From an uncultured Gammaproteobacteria bacterium (lineage in GTDB: Bacteria; Pseudomonadota; Gammaproteobacteria; Francisellales; CACEW01), in assembly GCA_902563055.1 (NCBI GenBank), contig CACEWE010000009.1:1-53168 (forward strand): 53,168 nucleotides of DNA, in the 5' to 3' direction. The position numbers and the translations under genes were made by a program. Below, piece after piece: positions 36,717-45,944 of the stretch (its first letter is position 1; every line of letters begins with the position of its first letter). The notes beneath the pieces are model-generated. The model was not told the origin of the DNA and searched no databases. It worked only from the letters and a program-made list of their open reading frames with translations.

Positions 36717-37097
36717 GTGTATTTTAGACACGTTTTCTTTAAGATAGGACCATAAGTGATTAACGCTAGATAGCAGGAAAAAAGTCATCGAGACTAAGCA
36801 AATCGTTAGCTGTGCTTGCAGGTTCATTTTACACATTAAAACCACCGCAGCGCTTGCGGCGATAGCCAAAAAGTGGAGCCGACCTTGAATTTGAAAACGA
36901 TCAAGCTTGGTGCCCCAGTCTTTGCGCACTAAAGAGGATTTTCTAAAAAAAAGGCCCTCAATACCACTTAGTAAATTAAGCGGAATAACCACTAAAGCCG
37001 TTATCCAAAATAAGCTCATTTGTGGTGCACCTTGGTATGCTAAAAAATAACCAAGAGCGGATAAAAAAATCCGTAAAAACTCTACTATCTTTCCCAT
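36639..37097 (-). CDS. Small hypothetical inner-membrane protein
   Basis: A 152-residue protein with four hydrophobic segments (about 8-24, 28-45, 73-110, 130-148). No family recognised. Upstream there is about 165 bases to maeA. Its 3' end borders the repeat block, so this is the right-hand junction between accessory and conserved DNA. Confidence 0.6.
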   Translation of the reverse strand: MGKIVEFLRIFLSALGYFLAYQGAPQMSLFWITALVVIPLNLLSGIEGLFFRKSSLVRKDWGTKLDRFQIQGRLHFLAIAASAAVVLMCKMNLQAQLTICLVSMTFFLLSSVNHLWSYLKENVSKIHLERFVLSIIMVGFFVPCVIRSYPYL

Positions 37098-37263
37098 GGC
37101 TCATGCTCCTGAAGCGATACATGCATGGCTATTATGCCAAATGAAGTGTCAAAATACCAGGTAAGCACAATCAAGGTGGGTTTTATGGAGTAATGAGCAA
37201 CAGTTTGGGGCCTAGACCAAAGGGCTTTTGTATAACAGGTGCATATTAAAGATTGTTAAAATG

Positions 37264-38976
37264 TTATTCCTGCTGGTAGGCATAATAATGCGGCTGCCAA
37301 ATGTGCGATTCAATTATCTCTTCAAGATTACAGCTTGCATCATAGTCACATAAGCCTTCTTTAATAGCTTCTTGTGCCACGGCTTTGGCAACTTTGCGAG
37401 ATACATCCAAGGATTGTTGCAGGGAGGGCAACAAGGGTTTTTGGGGGTCTTTAATAGCAGGAGCACAGGAGCTGAGCGCCTTGCATGCGGCCCAAATCAT
37501 ATTGTCAGAGAGTTTTCGAGCTGCAATGGCAATAACCCCAAGACCTATGCCTGGAAATACTAATGCATTGTTGCACTGGGCAATAACACGCGTTGTACCT
37601 TGATAATCACACGGTTTAAAAGGACTGCCTGTTGCAATCATAGCAGTACCATCAGTATGTTCTAAAATATCCTGTGGCGTGGCTTCTGCTAAATGTGTGG
37701 GGTTGGAGAGTGGGAAAATGATTGGTCTTTTGCTACTTGCTGCCATCGCGCTCAGTACATAGCTATTAAAAGCACCTTGCTGGGTTGAACAGCCAATTAA
37801 AGTTGTGGGTTTAACTTGTTTAATGACTTCTAAAAGGTCTATGCTGCCATCTTGTAAATGGAACCAATTCTTTACTTCGGCCTTGCTGCGTGCAAAACGC
37901 TTTTGCTGCGGGGTTAAGTCTTCCATATCATCGGTGATTAAACCATTTCTGTCTATGAGATAAAAGCGTTCTCGCGCTTGCTCTTGGTCGATATTATGGT
38001 AAGCCATGGTTTGGGAAATTTGCTCACAAATACCCATGCCCGCGGTGCCTGCACCATAAATAATAACTTTTTGATCTTCAAAGGCTAGGTTTTGCGCATT
38101 ACAGGCCGCTAAAAGCGCAGAAACCGTAACCGCTCCAGTGCCTTGCATGTCATCATTAAAACTACAAAGTGTATCGTGGTAGCGATTTAAAATACGACTG
38201 GCATTAGCGCGCCCAAAATCTTCCCAGTGTAAAAATACTTTTGGAAAGGCTTCTTTAACCGCATCAACAAATAATTCAATCATTTCATCATATTGCTCAC
38301 CACTAACACGCTTATGACGCCAGCCCAAATACAAGGGATCATCTAATAACGCTTGATTGTTGGTGCCGGCATCTAAAAACACCGGAAGATAACGTCTAGG
38401 GTTAATGCCGGCACATAGGGTGTAAACCATGAGTTTTGCAACCGGTATGTCGATACCACCAATGCCTTGGTCACCAATACCTAGTACCCCTTCAGCATCA
38501 CTGGCAACAATAAGATCAATTTCGGGGTTGGTGCGATGTTGGAGTAATTCTTTAATGCGATGACGGTCAGGGTAGGCGATATATAGGCCCCTGGCGCGGC
38601 GGTATTCGGTGCTGTAGGTCATCACCGATTGCGCTACGGTCGGCGTGTATAAAACAGGCAGCATTTCATCCATGTGCTGACTAACTACATAGAAAAAGAG
38701 CGTTTCATTATTACACAATAAGCCTTTTAAAAAGATATTTTTTTCTAACTCTCCTTCAAAACGTAGGTATTGTTGATACACCCGTTCTGCTTGCATCTCT
38801 ATAGTTTCAATCGCAAAGGGCAATTTTCCCTTCAAACCAAAATTCCAGCGCTCTTCTTCGCTAAAGGCGGTATCTTTATTAAGCTGAGGAATCGTCATCA
38901 TCGACTTGCCTCTTTGTGAGGTGCTTAAGTAGGCTTCTTTGGTTTTTGGGTTATTTACAATTTTAAAAGTCGTCAT
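37264..38976 (-). CDS. maeA: NAD-dependent malic enzyme
   Basis: Oxidative decarboxylation of malate to pyruvate. The 570-residue length and motifs fit the NAD-type SfcA/MaeA enzyme: YTPTVAQS, LPVFLDAGTNNQALL, HWEDFGRANASRIL, CSFNDDMQGTGAVTVSALL and the Rossmann GAGTAGMGI. It begins immediately after the hemE stop, so the two are co-transcribed. Confidence 0.95.
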   Translation of the reverse strand: MTTFKIVNNPKTKEAYLSTSQRGKSMMTIPQLNKDTAFSEEERWNFGLKGKLPFAIETIEMQAERVYQQYLRFEGELEKNIFLKGLLCNNETLFFYVVSQHMDEMLPVLYTPTVAQSVMTYSTEYRRARGLYIAYPDRHRIKELLQHRTNPEIDLIVASDAEGVLGIGDQGIGGIDIPVAKLMVYTLCAGINPRRYLPVFLDAGTNNQALLDDPLYLGWRHKRVSGEQYDEMIELFVDAVKEAFPKVFLHWEDFGRANASRILNRYHDTLCSFNDDMQGTGAVTVSALLAACNAQNLAFEDQKVIIYGAGTAGMGICEQISQTMAYHNIDQEQARERFYLIDRNGLITDDMEDLTPQQKRFARSKAEVKNWFHLQDGSIDLLEVIKQVKPTTLIGCSTQQGAFNSYVLSAMAASSKRPIIFPLSNPTHLAEATPQDILEHTDGTAMIATGSPFKPCDYQGTTRVIAQCNNALVFPGIGLGVIAIAARKLSDNMIWAACKALSSCAPAIKDPQKPLLPSLQQSLDVSRKVAKAVAQEAIKEGLCDYDASCNLEEIIESHIWQPHYYAYQQE

Positions 38977-38978
38977 GC

Positions 38979-40019
38979 TTAGGCCTTATGGGTAGATGGG
39001 TTAAGACAATGTTGGTGGACACTATCGATAATATGGGCAATGGTTTCTGGTTTGGTTTCTTTGGAAATGCCATGTGATAAATTAAAAATATGACCTGGCC
39101 AAGGGTGGCTTTCTAATACTTCTTTAACTTTTTGGCTAATGGTTTGGGCATCACTTTGTAAAAGATCAACCGATAAATTCCCTTGTAAGGCTTTGTCAAA
39201 AGGCACAACTTCACGCGCTTGTTTAAGCGTGATGGTATCATCTATACCAAGAGCGTGTGCGCGCGTTTGCGCCATTAAAGGAAGATAGGCACTGGCGCCT
39301 TTACTAAAGATAATGCTTGGAATATCACTGGGTAATTGCTCTAAAATACGCTCTATAAAATCCAGAGAGAAACTTTGGTAGTGATCTTGTGATAATAAGC
39401 CACCCCAAGAATCAAACAGCATCACCACATCACAGCCAGCATCAATTTGTGCTTGTAGGGTTTCAACGATACAAGAGGCAAGATGATCAAGTAGTTTTTT
39501 TAGACCTTGACTTTGGTTTGTGCAGGCATCAACGATGCTTTGAAAACCATTAGCCTTGCCAGGGGCAAGCATATAACAGGCAATGGTCCATGGGCTGCCG
39601 GCAAAACCAATAAGCGGCGTTTGGCTATCTAATTGTGCTTTAATATTTTTAATCGCTTGGCCTTGATAGCCGAGATCTTTATGGGCATCTATGCTTTTAT
39701 AACGAGCACTGTTTGAAAGGCTGCTTAAGGGGGTGCGAAATTGTGGTCCGCCATCAAAGTACAGACCCATGCCCATAGCATCTGGAATAACTAAAATATC
39801 AGAAAATAAAATAGCCGCATCAAGCTTGAAACGTCTTAGTGGTTGTAGGGTCACTTCACAGGCTAATTCTGGGTTTTGACATAAGTGCATAAAGCTGCCA
39901 GCTTCGGCACGCGTAGCTAGGTATTCTGGCAAGTAACGACCTGCTTGGCGCATAAACCAAATAGGTGGTCTAGGGCAGGGTTCATTGCGTAATGCTTTGA
40001 GAAGTAGGCTTTGATTCAT
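38979..40019 (-). CDS. hemE: Uroporphyrinogen decarboxylase
   Basis: Converts uroporphyrinogen III to coproporphyrinogen III in haem synthesis. The MNQSLLLKALRNEP start gives 346 residues, the normal length. The longer frame would begin upstream of the promoter at 40048-40076, so it is rejected. The signature PPIWFMRQAGRYLPEY and LLFGTI-independent catalytic region with LFSDILVIPDAMG are present, plus GFAGSPWTIACYM. GGGA precedes the ATG. It is followed at once by maeA. Confidence 0.95.
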   Translation of the reverse strand: MNQSLLLKALRNEPCPRPPIWFMRQAGRYLPEYLATRAEAGSFMHLCQNPELACEVTLQPLRRFKLDAAILFSDILVIPDAMGMGLYFDGGPQFRTPLSSLSNSARYKSIDAHKDLGYQGQAIKNIKAQLDSQTPLIGFAGSPWTIACYMLAPGKANGFQSIVDACTNQSQGLKKLLDHLASCIVETLQAQIDAGCDVVMLFDSWGGLLSQDHYQSFSLDFIERILEQLPSDIPSIIFSKGASAYLPLMAQTRAHALGIDDTITLKQAREVVPFDKALQGNLSVDLLQSDAQTISQKVKEVLESHPWPGHIFNLSHGISKETKPETIAHIIDSVHQHCLNPSTHKA

Positions 40020-40047
40020 AGTGAAATCCCTTACAAAATAGCCCACC

Positions 40048-40076
40048 ATCATACTTTTTATTGTGCCAAATAGCAA
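40048..40076 (-). promoter_or_regulatory. hemE-maeA promoter
   Basis: TTGCTA (40071-40076), 17 bases, TATGAT (40048-40053) on the minus strand. Confidence 0.55.
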
Positions 40077-40206
40077 GTTTTGAAAACCCTTTGCGCACAG
40101 GACTATGCTTTGGTATTTGTATGATGGTATTGCAAGGGGGTGCTATTTGAAAACAATTTATTTGTTTGGAATGATCAGAAGTAGTTATTTTGACTTGAGG
40201 TGCTTT

Positions 40207-41259
40207 TTATGTTTTTGGTTTTTTTTTGTAGCCAATTGCAGATAAGCGTTTCATGATTCCAGGGTGGGTTGAGAAAAAATCAGTTATGGAGTGCTTCATA
40301 CTAATATTAGCTTTTTTCGGATCATAAATATACGCTTCACGTCTTATGGCCTCATGTGCGGTTTTTTCATACGCTTCTTGATGGCTTTCCTTAGAATCAA
40401 TATGATCTTGATTGATTTTCAGTAATGCAGAGGCTAAAGGCTGATTATCGCGCATTAATTCAACACAGCCAGCATCGGCCATATACTCGCGGGTTCTACT
40501 TAAAAATAACATCAGGATAAGGGTTATTAATGGCAGTAAATAGCGAAATATGAGGATAATTAAGAATATATTATTGCCAGACTTTGAATTAGATGAATCT
40601 TTACCGCCAATATAGGCCGACCAAAAAATTATATCACAAAGTATTAAGATTAAATTAGATAAAACAGAAGCCATTAAGGTTAAACGAATGTCTAAATGAC
40701 GGATATGACTTAATTCGTGAGCAATCACCGCTTGTAATTCAGCACGATTGAGCTTTTCAAATAGTCCTTTAGTTACTGCAATCAGAGCAGATTTTTCATT
40801 ATAGCCACTAGCAAAGGCGTTCATGTATGGAGCATCTATGAGGTAAATTTTAGGCATAAAAGGCATGCCGGCAGCAATTTTCATCTCTTCAACAAGATTG
40901 TATAATTTTTGAAGTTGGGGATCTGTGCTTTGGGCATTGACTTGTTGATATTTAGTGCCCAGTAGTACTAATTTTCTATGAAATAAAAAAGTAATAGCAA
41001 TACTAAAAATAGCAATGCCTCCAGCCACTATTGTTGCTATAGGCCATAATCTGCCACTTAAAAGCTCAAGAAAGATAGACCATAGATCCTGATTAGGGTA
41101 TTGGTCACTATAGAGGGCAACATCAATCAATAGTCCTAAGCTAAGATAGATGCATACAAAACCAAGCATCACCAGGATGGTATTACGCTGGTTTTTTTTT
41201 AATACCGCTCGCCAGTTTGCGCTTGTTTGTTGGAAGTTTCCAAGCTGTGGATTAGTCAT
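40207..41259 (-). CDS. HtpX-like M48 membrane metalloprotease
   Basis: A 350-residue zinc protease. Two N-terminal spans (about 28-48 and 72-94) precede the catalytic HELSH at 181-185, with H181 and H185 as ligands and E182 as catalytic base. E258 in SRTREYMADAGC is the likely third ligand, after further hydrophobic segments at about 197-217 and 231-253. LemA lies nine bases upstream, a common pairing for this HtpX-like branch. Likely role: membrane protein quality control. Confidence 0.9.
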   Translation of the reverse strand: MTNPQLGNFQQTSANWRAVLKKNQRNTILVMLGFVCIYLSLGLLIDVALYSDQYPNQDLWSIFLELLSGRLWPIATIVAGGIAIFSIAITFLFHRKLVLLGTKYQQVNAQSTDPQLQKLYNLVEEMKIAAGMPFMPKIYLIDAPYMNAFASGYNEKSALIAVTKGLFEKLNRAELQAVIAHELSHIRHLDIRLTLMASVLSNLILILCDIIFWSAYIGGKDSSNSKSGNNIFLIILIFRYLLPLITLILMLFLSRTREYMADAGCVELMRDNQPLASALLKINQDHIDSKESHQEAYEKTAHEAIRREAYIYDPKKANISMKHSITDFFSTHPGIMKRLSAIGYKKKPKT

Positions 41260-41268
41260 AAATAGTCG

Positions 41269-41901
41269 CTACTGGTCTTTTGGTTTTGTGGTCTTAGTGC
41301 TTGGCGTGTCGCTCTGACTTTCAGGAAATTTTACGGTATATTCTTCTTGTTGTGCTACCTCTTCTTGCGAGAGCTGCCAGTAGATAAAATCTTTATCGAG
41401 TTTGGATGAGAAAATACCAACAACCATAGATTGAATGAAGGACTTTTTATCGGCATTGTAGCGTTCAATACTATCATTGAATGCTTGTTTGGCATAGGAG
41501 AGTTTGTTCTCAGTATTTACAATTTCTTCTTGTAGCTGTAGAGCATTTTGATTGGCCTTGAGATCTGGGTATTGCTCAAAAACAACATTAAGGCCAGACA
41601 GTATAGAGGATATTTTATTTTCAGATGCAACGCGTTGCTTGTCATCGCCACTAGTGCGTGCTTGTTGCGCTTGATTTCTAAGCGCAACCACTTCTTTTAG
41701 GGTTGATTTTTCATAATCCATGTACTGTTTGACAGTGTTGATAAGCGATTCAAAAACTTTGTAACGACGATCTAATTGAATATCAATTTGCTTCTGATTG
41801 TTATTTACCGCTTCAATTTCGCCTATTAAGCGATTGTACATTGATATGAATAATACAAATAATACAAGCACAACGACGATTAAAATCAATTCCAAACCCA
41901 T
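41269..41901 (-). CDS. lemA: LemA family protein
   Basis: A 210-residue protein with an N-terminal membrane anchor (about 3-22) and a long alpha-helical LemA domain (MYNRLIGEIEAVNNNQKQIDIQLDRRY-type start, then SRYP-equivalent EQYPDLKAN). The start MGLELILI is chosen because GGGGTG lies just ahead of it; a five-residue longer start has no such site. It is transcribed with the HtpX-like gene from a near-consensus promoter. Confidence 0.9.
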   Translation of the reverse strand: MGLELILIVVVLVLFVLFISMYNRLIGEIEAVNNNQKQIDIQLDRRYKVFESLINTVKQYMDYEKSTLKEVVALRNQAQQARTSGDDKQRVASENKISSILSGLNVVFEQYPDLKANQNALQLQEEIVNTENKLSYAKQAFNDSIERYNADKKSFIQSMVVGIFSSKLDKDFIYWQLSQEEVAQQEEYTVKFPESQSDTPSTKTTKPKDQ

Positions 41902-41936
41902 AGTAACACCCCACAATTAAGATTATTAAACGGCAT

Positions 41937-41965
41937 ATTGTACTTTTTTAATACAAAAAAGTCAA
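41937..41965 (-). promoter_or_regulatory. lemA-htpX promoter
   Basis: TTGACT (41960-41965), a 17-base T- and A-rich spacer, TACAAT (41937-41942) on the minus strand. Confidence 0.65.
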
Positions 41966-42101
41966 GTTTATTATTAGCTGTATTCGGGTCGAAAAGTTTC
42001 TTTTAACTTGGGGTTTTTATAATTTCAACTACTTTTCAAATTTGAATATGGCATGAAATAGTATAGGATCATTATTCAATTATTAAATTAAGGAGCTCTT
42101 C

Positions 42102-42431
42102 ATGCACTATCTTTTTTCCTATGGCACCTTGCAATTAGAATCGGTTCAACTAGAGATCTTTGGCGTAAAGCTTGCCGGAGAAAAAGATACGCTTTGTGCT
42201 TATATCGTGGAGGATATGCGTATTTTGGACGCCAAGGTGATTGCGGCAAGTGGTGAGGATATCCATCCAATACTAAAATATACCGGTCAGGAGCAAGATC
42301 GTGTTTCTGGTATGGTGCTTGAAATAAATGATCAGCAATTGGCTCAAGCCGATAGCTACGAGGTAGAAGATTATAAGCGCAAAAAGGCTAGACTGTGCTC
42401 GGGTAAAGAAGCTTGGATTTATACCGCTTAA
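42102..42431 (+). CDS. Gamma-glutamylcyclotransferase-like (AIG2/YtfP) protein
   Basis: A 109-residue single-domain protein with the substrate-loop start YLFSYGTLQ and a catalytic-glutamate region near YEVEDYKRKKARL. It fits the small GGCT-like family involved in gamma-glutamyl peptide turnover. AAGGAG lies before the ATG. Substrate is not known. Confidence 0.85.
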   Translation: MHYLFSYGTLQLESVQLEIFGVKLAGEKDTLCAYIVEDMRILDAKVIAASGEDIHPILKYTGQEQDRVSGMVLEINDQQLAQADSYEVEDYKRKKARLCSGKEAWIYTA

Positions 42432-42514
42432 GGCAGTTTATGTTGAGGTGCGCATTTTTAAGATCTTTGTGCAAAAAAATGCTGTTTTCTATCGCATTTA
42501 GCAGTAATTTCTAT

Positions 42515-42520
42515 TATAAT
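42515..42520 (+). promoter_or_regulatory. Likely -10 element for aroK
   Basis: TATAAT at 42515-42520 with no clear -35 partner. A start near 42527 would exclude the longest aroK frame. Confidence 0.4.
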
Positions 42521-42575
42521 GCCAAGTTGCCAATTTCTGGCTAGAGTTTTTACAAAAATCAAAGGAATGAGAAAT

Positions 42576-43103
42576 ATGTTTCACAGAACGCGTAATATTT
42601 TTTTGGTGGGCCTTCCAGGCGCGGGTAAAAGTACCGTTGGAAGACAATTAGCACGTACCTTGAAAATGGATTTTTATGATACAGATGATGAAATAGAAAA
42701 ACGTTGTGGTGCCGATATTGCATGGATTTTTGATATTGAAGGAGAAGAAGGCTTTTACGAACGTGAAGAGGCACTTATTCAAGAACTTACAGAAAGCCAA
42801 GGCATTATTCTTGCAACTGGTGGTGGCACGGTGTTGTCTGAAAAAAATCGCGCGAGACTCTCTGCACGTGGCTCGGTAGTTTACTTAAAAACTTCTATTG
42901 ATCAACAGCTTGAGCGTACTTTGTATGATAAAAAACGCCCTATGCTCCAAACGGGCAATAAGCGTGAAACCTTAGAAGGAATTAAAAAAGAACGCGAAGA
43001 ATTGTACGAGTCCGTTGCAGATGTGATGGTTGATACGGTTGATCGTGGCATTCGTTCGGTTATCAACGATATTATGAAGCAGCTTGATGCCTTGGTTGAA
43101 TAA
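42576..43103 (+). CDS. aroK: Shikimate kinase
   Basis: Phosphorylates shikimate in the aromatic amino acid pathway. Starting at the second of two close ATGs (42576, nine bases after AAGGA) gives 175 residues, matching AroK; the ATG at 42567 has no spacing. Walker A GLPGAGKS, the shikimate-binding DTDDEIE and FYEREE, and the GGGTV loop are all present. The stop shares a base with the aroB start. Confidence 0.95.
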   Translation: MFHRTRNIFLVGLPGAGKSTVGRQLARTLKMDFYDTDDEIEKRCGADIAWIFDIEGEEGFYEREEALIQELTESQGIILATGGGTVLSEKNRARLSARGSVVYLKTSIDQQLERTLYDKKRPMLQTGNKRETLEGIKKEREELYESVADVMVDTVDRGIRSVINDIMKQLDALVE

Positions 43104-44203
43104 TGAAGCGCGTTGCAGTCTTTGATGGTGATGCCAGCTATCAAGTTCATATAGGCGCCAATTTACTACAACAAGCGTGGCCAACGATGAGCACTTTTAT
43201 ACCAGAAGGTCAGGTCTTAATCTTAAGTGACGATCATGTTGCGCCTTTATACTTAGAATCGTTAAAACGCAAAGTACATATTGTAGCCCATCAAGTCGAT
43301 ACCTTTGTGATGCCCCATGGTGAAATGCACAAGACCCTTGAGCAGTTTCAATTGATTATTGATTTTCTCATTCAAAAAGGCCATACCAGAGACACCTTGA
43401 TTATTACCCTTGGTGGAGGGGTAGTTGGCGATATTGGCGGCTATGTTGCCTCTAGTTACATGCGCGGTGTGAATTGGTTAAATATACCTACTTCTTTAAT
43501 GGCTCAGGTAGATGCGGCTGTCGGGGGGAAAACTGCGGTGAATCACCCTTTAGGCAAAAATCTTATAGGTGCGTTTCATCAGCCTTGTGCAGTATTTGTG
43601 GATGTGGAATATTTGCAATCGCTGGCGCAAAAAGAATTTCTAAGTGCACTTTCTGAGGTTATTAAATATGCCTTGGTAAAAGACGTGTCTTTTTTTAATT
43701 GGCTTCTTGCGGCAAAGGAGGCCATTTTAGCCCAAGACCAACAGGCTTTAGAGCATATGATATACCATTGCATTGAGCATAAAAGCGCATTGGTTTACGG
43801 TGATGAAAAAGATCAAAAAGGCTCTAGAGTATTATTGAATTTTGGCCATACTTTTGCCCATGCCATAGAATCCTTAAGTGGATATCGTATTAACCATGGC
43901 CAAGCGGTTGCGATTGGTATTATGTTAGCTGTGGAGTTTAGTGTGTATGCTGGATTTTTAGCATCAGATTTATGGCAAGATGAGCTGCGTGAATTTTTTG
44001 ATTTTTTTCAATTATTATCTGCGCTTCCCAAAGATATCTCTGTGCCGCAATTAATCGATGCGATGGGCCGTGATAAAAAAAATAGTGGCAAAAAGATTCA
44101 CTTGGTATTGTTAAAATCTTTGGGAGAGGGTTTTTGGCATCAAGAAGATAGTGCCGCTTTACTTGAGCAATTTTTACAGGAACATATTGGTGCCTGTGTT
44201 TAG
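43103..44203 (+). CDS. aroB: 3-dehydroquinate synthase
   Basis: The second step of the shikimate pathway. The 366-residue protein has the NAD-binding ITLGGGVVGDIGGYVAS and the metal-ligand region FGHTFAHAIE. Translationally coupled to aroK (TAATG). The aroK-aroB pair is normally downstream of pilQ; here it faces the pilQ operon. Confidence 0.96.
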   Translation: MKRVAVFDGDASYQVHIGANLLQQAWPTMSTFIPEGQVLILSDDHVAPLYLESLKRKVHIVAHQVDTFVMPHGEMHKTLEQFQLIIDFLIQKGHTRDTLIITLGGGVVGDIGGYVASSYMRGVNWLNIPTSLMAQVDAAVGGKTAVNHPLGKNLIGAFHQPCAVFVDVEYLQSLAQKEFLSALSEVIKYALVKDVSFFNWLLAAKEAILAQDQQALEHMIYHCIEHKSALVYGDEKDQKGSRVLLNFGHTFAHAIESLSGYRINHGQAVAIGIMLAVEFSVYAGFLASDLWQDELREFFDFFQLLSALPKDISVPQLIDAMGRDKKNSGKKIHLVLLKSLGEGFWHQEDSAALLEQFLQEHIGACV

Positions 44204-44228
44204 GTTTTTCTAAAAGATATAAATGGGC

Positions 44229-44258
44229 TTGCTAAAGCGCTGTGCTGGAGCGTATAAT
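44229..44258 (+). promoter_or_regulatory. yajQ promoter
   Basis: TTGCTA (44229-44234), 18 bases, TATAAT (44253-44258), giving a short leader to the ATG at 44287. Confidence 0.6.
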
Positions 44259-44286
44259 AAGTTTTTTAAAAAAAGGAGCCCTTAGT

Positions 44287-44769
44287 ATGCCATCATTTGA
44301 TATTGTTTCTGAAGTAGACTTGCACGAACTTTCCAACGCAGTAGATCAAGCCAATCGTGAGGTGCAAACCCGTTTTGATTTTAAAGGCTCTGATGCGCAT
44401 TTTGGATTAGAGAACCAACAAATTGAACTGCAAGCTCAAAATGACTTCCAAATTAAGCAAATGCAAGACATCTTGCATGCAAAATTGGCCAAGCGCGAAG
44501 TCGATAGCCGTTGTTTAGAAGAAGGGGCCATTGAAACAGCCAATATGCGTGCGCGTTTAAAAATAACCGTTAAAGCGGGCCTAGAAACGGATGCTGCTAA
44601 AAAAATAACCAAGCTTTTAAAAGACAGTAAGCTAAAAGTAAAAGGCCAGATTATGGATCAAAAAATTCGCGTGACTGGCAAAAAACGCGATGACTTGCAA
44701 GAAACCATTAGTTTCGTCAAACAAGCTAAATTAGATATGCCTTTGCAGTTCAATAATTTTAGAGATTAG
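44287..44769 (+). CDS. yajQ: YajQ family nucleotide-binding protein
   Basis: A 160-residue protein beginning MPSFDIVSEVDLHEL, with AAAGGAGCC just ahead; an upstream in-frame start would lie inside the promoter. The family binds nucleotides and, in some bacteria, cyclic di-GMP. Both ferredoxin-like halves are intact. Its 3' end overlaps the next minus-strand gene by four bases. Confidence 0.93.
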   Translation: MPSFDIVSEVDLHELSNAVDQANREVQTRFDFKGSDAHFGLENQQIELQAQNDFQIKQMQDILHAKLAKREVDSRCLEEGAIETANMRARLKITVKAGLETDAAKKITKLLKDSKLKVKGQIMDQKIRVTGKKRDDLQETISFVKQAKLDMPLQFNNFRD

Positions 44770-45827
44770 ACATTTTGGGCTGTAGTTTTTTCTTCATTAA
44801 TAAGTAATGGCTGTTTTTCAGCTGTGCTTTTAGAAAGATCATCGCCAAGAACAGCAGGTTTATATTGCCTATAGATACATAAAGCACTGGAGTAGAGTCC
44901 AGATGCTGCTATAGCTGCTTTAATCATAAGATCTTGTTTACTTTTTGGTTCTGGTGTGGCGATGAAGCTTAAGGCGCCAATAAGGGCTTTATCCATCACG
45001 CTCATGTATAAGAGTATAGTTTTGAAGCTTCTACCTCTGGGGCTCAATTGGCTAGAGGGTATATCATATTGCATCTTTTGGCATATACTTACATAAGCAA
45101 AAGTATGATTACACATAAGCAAAGCCATACTCAACAGGGTATTAATAGAGGTAATGCTTACATCTATTGGATTTCTTAAATCGGTAAATCTTTGGCCTTT
45201 AGTTGAGTAAAGATCCAAGGCTTCAAGTATAGTTGCAAGTGAATTATTAAATTGATTAAAATAAATAATAGTATTGGTTATAGAGTAGGCGGTAGTCATG
45301 AGGTAAATTGTGCCAGGTGGCCGTGACTTTACTTTTTCTTTTGTTTGCTGCACGCCAAGCAGTTGCCATTGAACCATAAAATTTGAAATACAGGATACAA
45401 AAGTCACCAAAAGATTAATAGCCAGTGGCAAATTTTTATCTGCATCATCAGAAACTTGATCTAATCCATCGTGGATCAACGCAAATTGTGAAGAAGATCC
45501 CACGATTGTTTTATAAAGAGCCGTCCCAATTTCAAGGAAGTCCCAGATTCTGTTATCTTTTTGAGGGCTGCTGCTTAGATTTAGTTTATAGTAGAAGGAG
45601 CGGGTATTAACGAAAAAGTACATACCACTGCACAAAAAAGTCAGAATTAATGGTGTATCACTAAACTGGGGTTGATTAGGATCAAATCCTTCCAGTAAGG
45701 TTTGATTACTGGATCCTAGGTGTTTTGCGAAAGTGTTTGCGGATAGAAAATATAGTGAAACAATAGAAATGCTAAAATTGATAGCATGAAACAAAGGTTT
45801 TTTGGTACTTGCAAGTTTACTAAACAT
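44766..45827 (-). CDS. Hypothetical multi-span membrane protein
   Basis: A 353-residue protein with several hydrophobic segments (about 15-32, 60-75, 135-155, 175-192, 235-255, 275-292, 305-320). The C-terminus is hydrophilic and ends EKQPLLINEEKTTAQNV. No family recognised. It lies between yajQ and the secretin gene, where aroKB would be expected in the usual order. Confidence 0.6.
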   Translation of the reverse strand: MFSKLASTKKPLFHAINFSISIVSLYFLSANTFAKHLGSSNQTLLEGFDPNQPQFSDTPLILTFLCSGMYFFVNTRSFYYKLNLSSSPQKDNRIWDFLEIGTALYKTIVGSSSQFALIHDGLDQVSDDADKNLPLAINLLVTFVSCISNFMVQWQLLGVQQTKEKVKSRPPGTIYLMTTAYSITNTIIYFNQFNNSLATILEALDLYSTKGQRFTDLRNPIDVSITSINTLLSMALLMCNHTFAYVSICQKMQYDIPSSQLSPRGRSFKTILLYMSVMDKALIGALSFIATPEPKSKQDLMIKAAIAASGLYSSALCIYRQYKPAVLGDDLSKSTAEKQPLLINEEKTTAQNV

Positions 45828-45944
45828 TATGTAATTCCAATATTGTTAAACGTGCTTTACTATATTAAGCATATATGACATTTTGATGACCATATGACTG
45901 AGGCTTAAACCATGGATGCTTGAAGATGGCCGTATCATAGCATT

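Noticed and set aside
40020-40076. N-terminal extension of hemE
   Set aside because: The extended frame begins at the -35 element of the hemE promoter and adds residues absent from the family.
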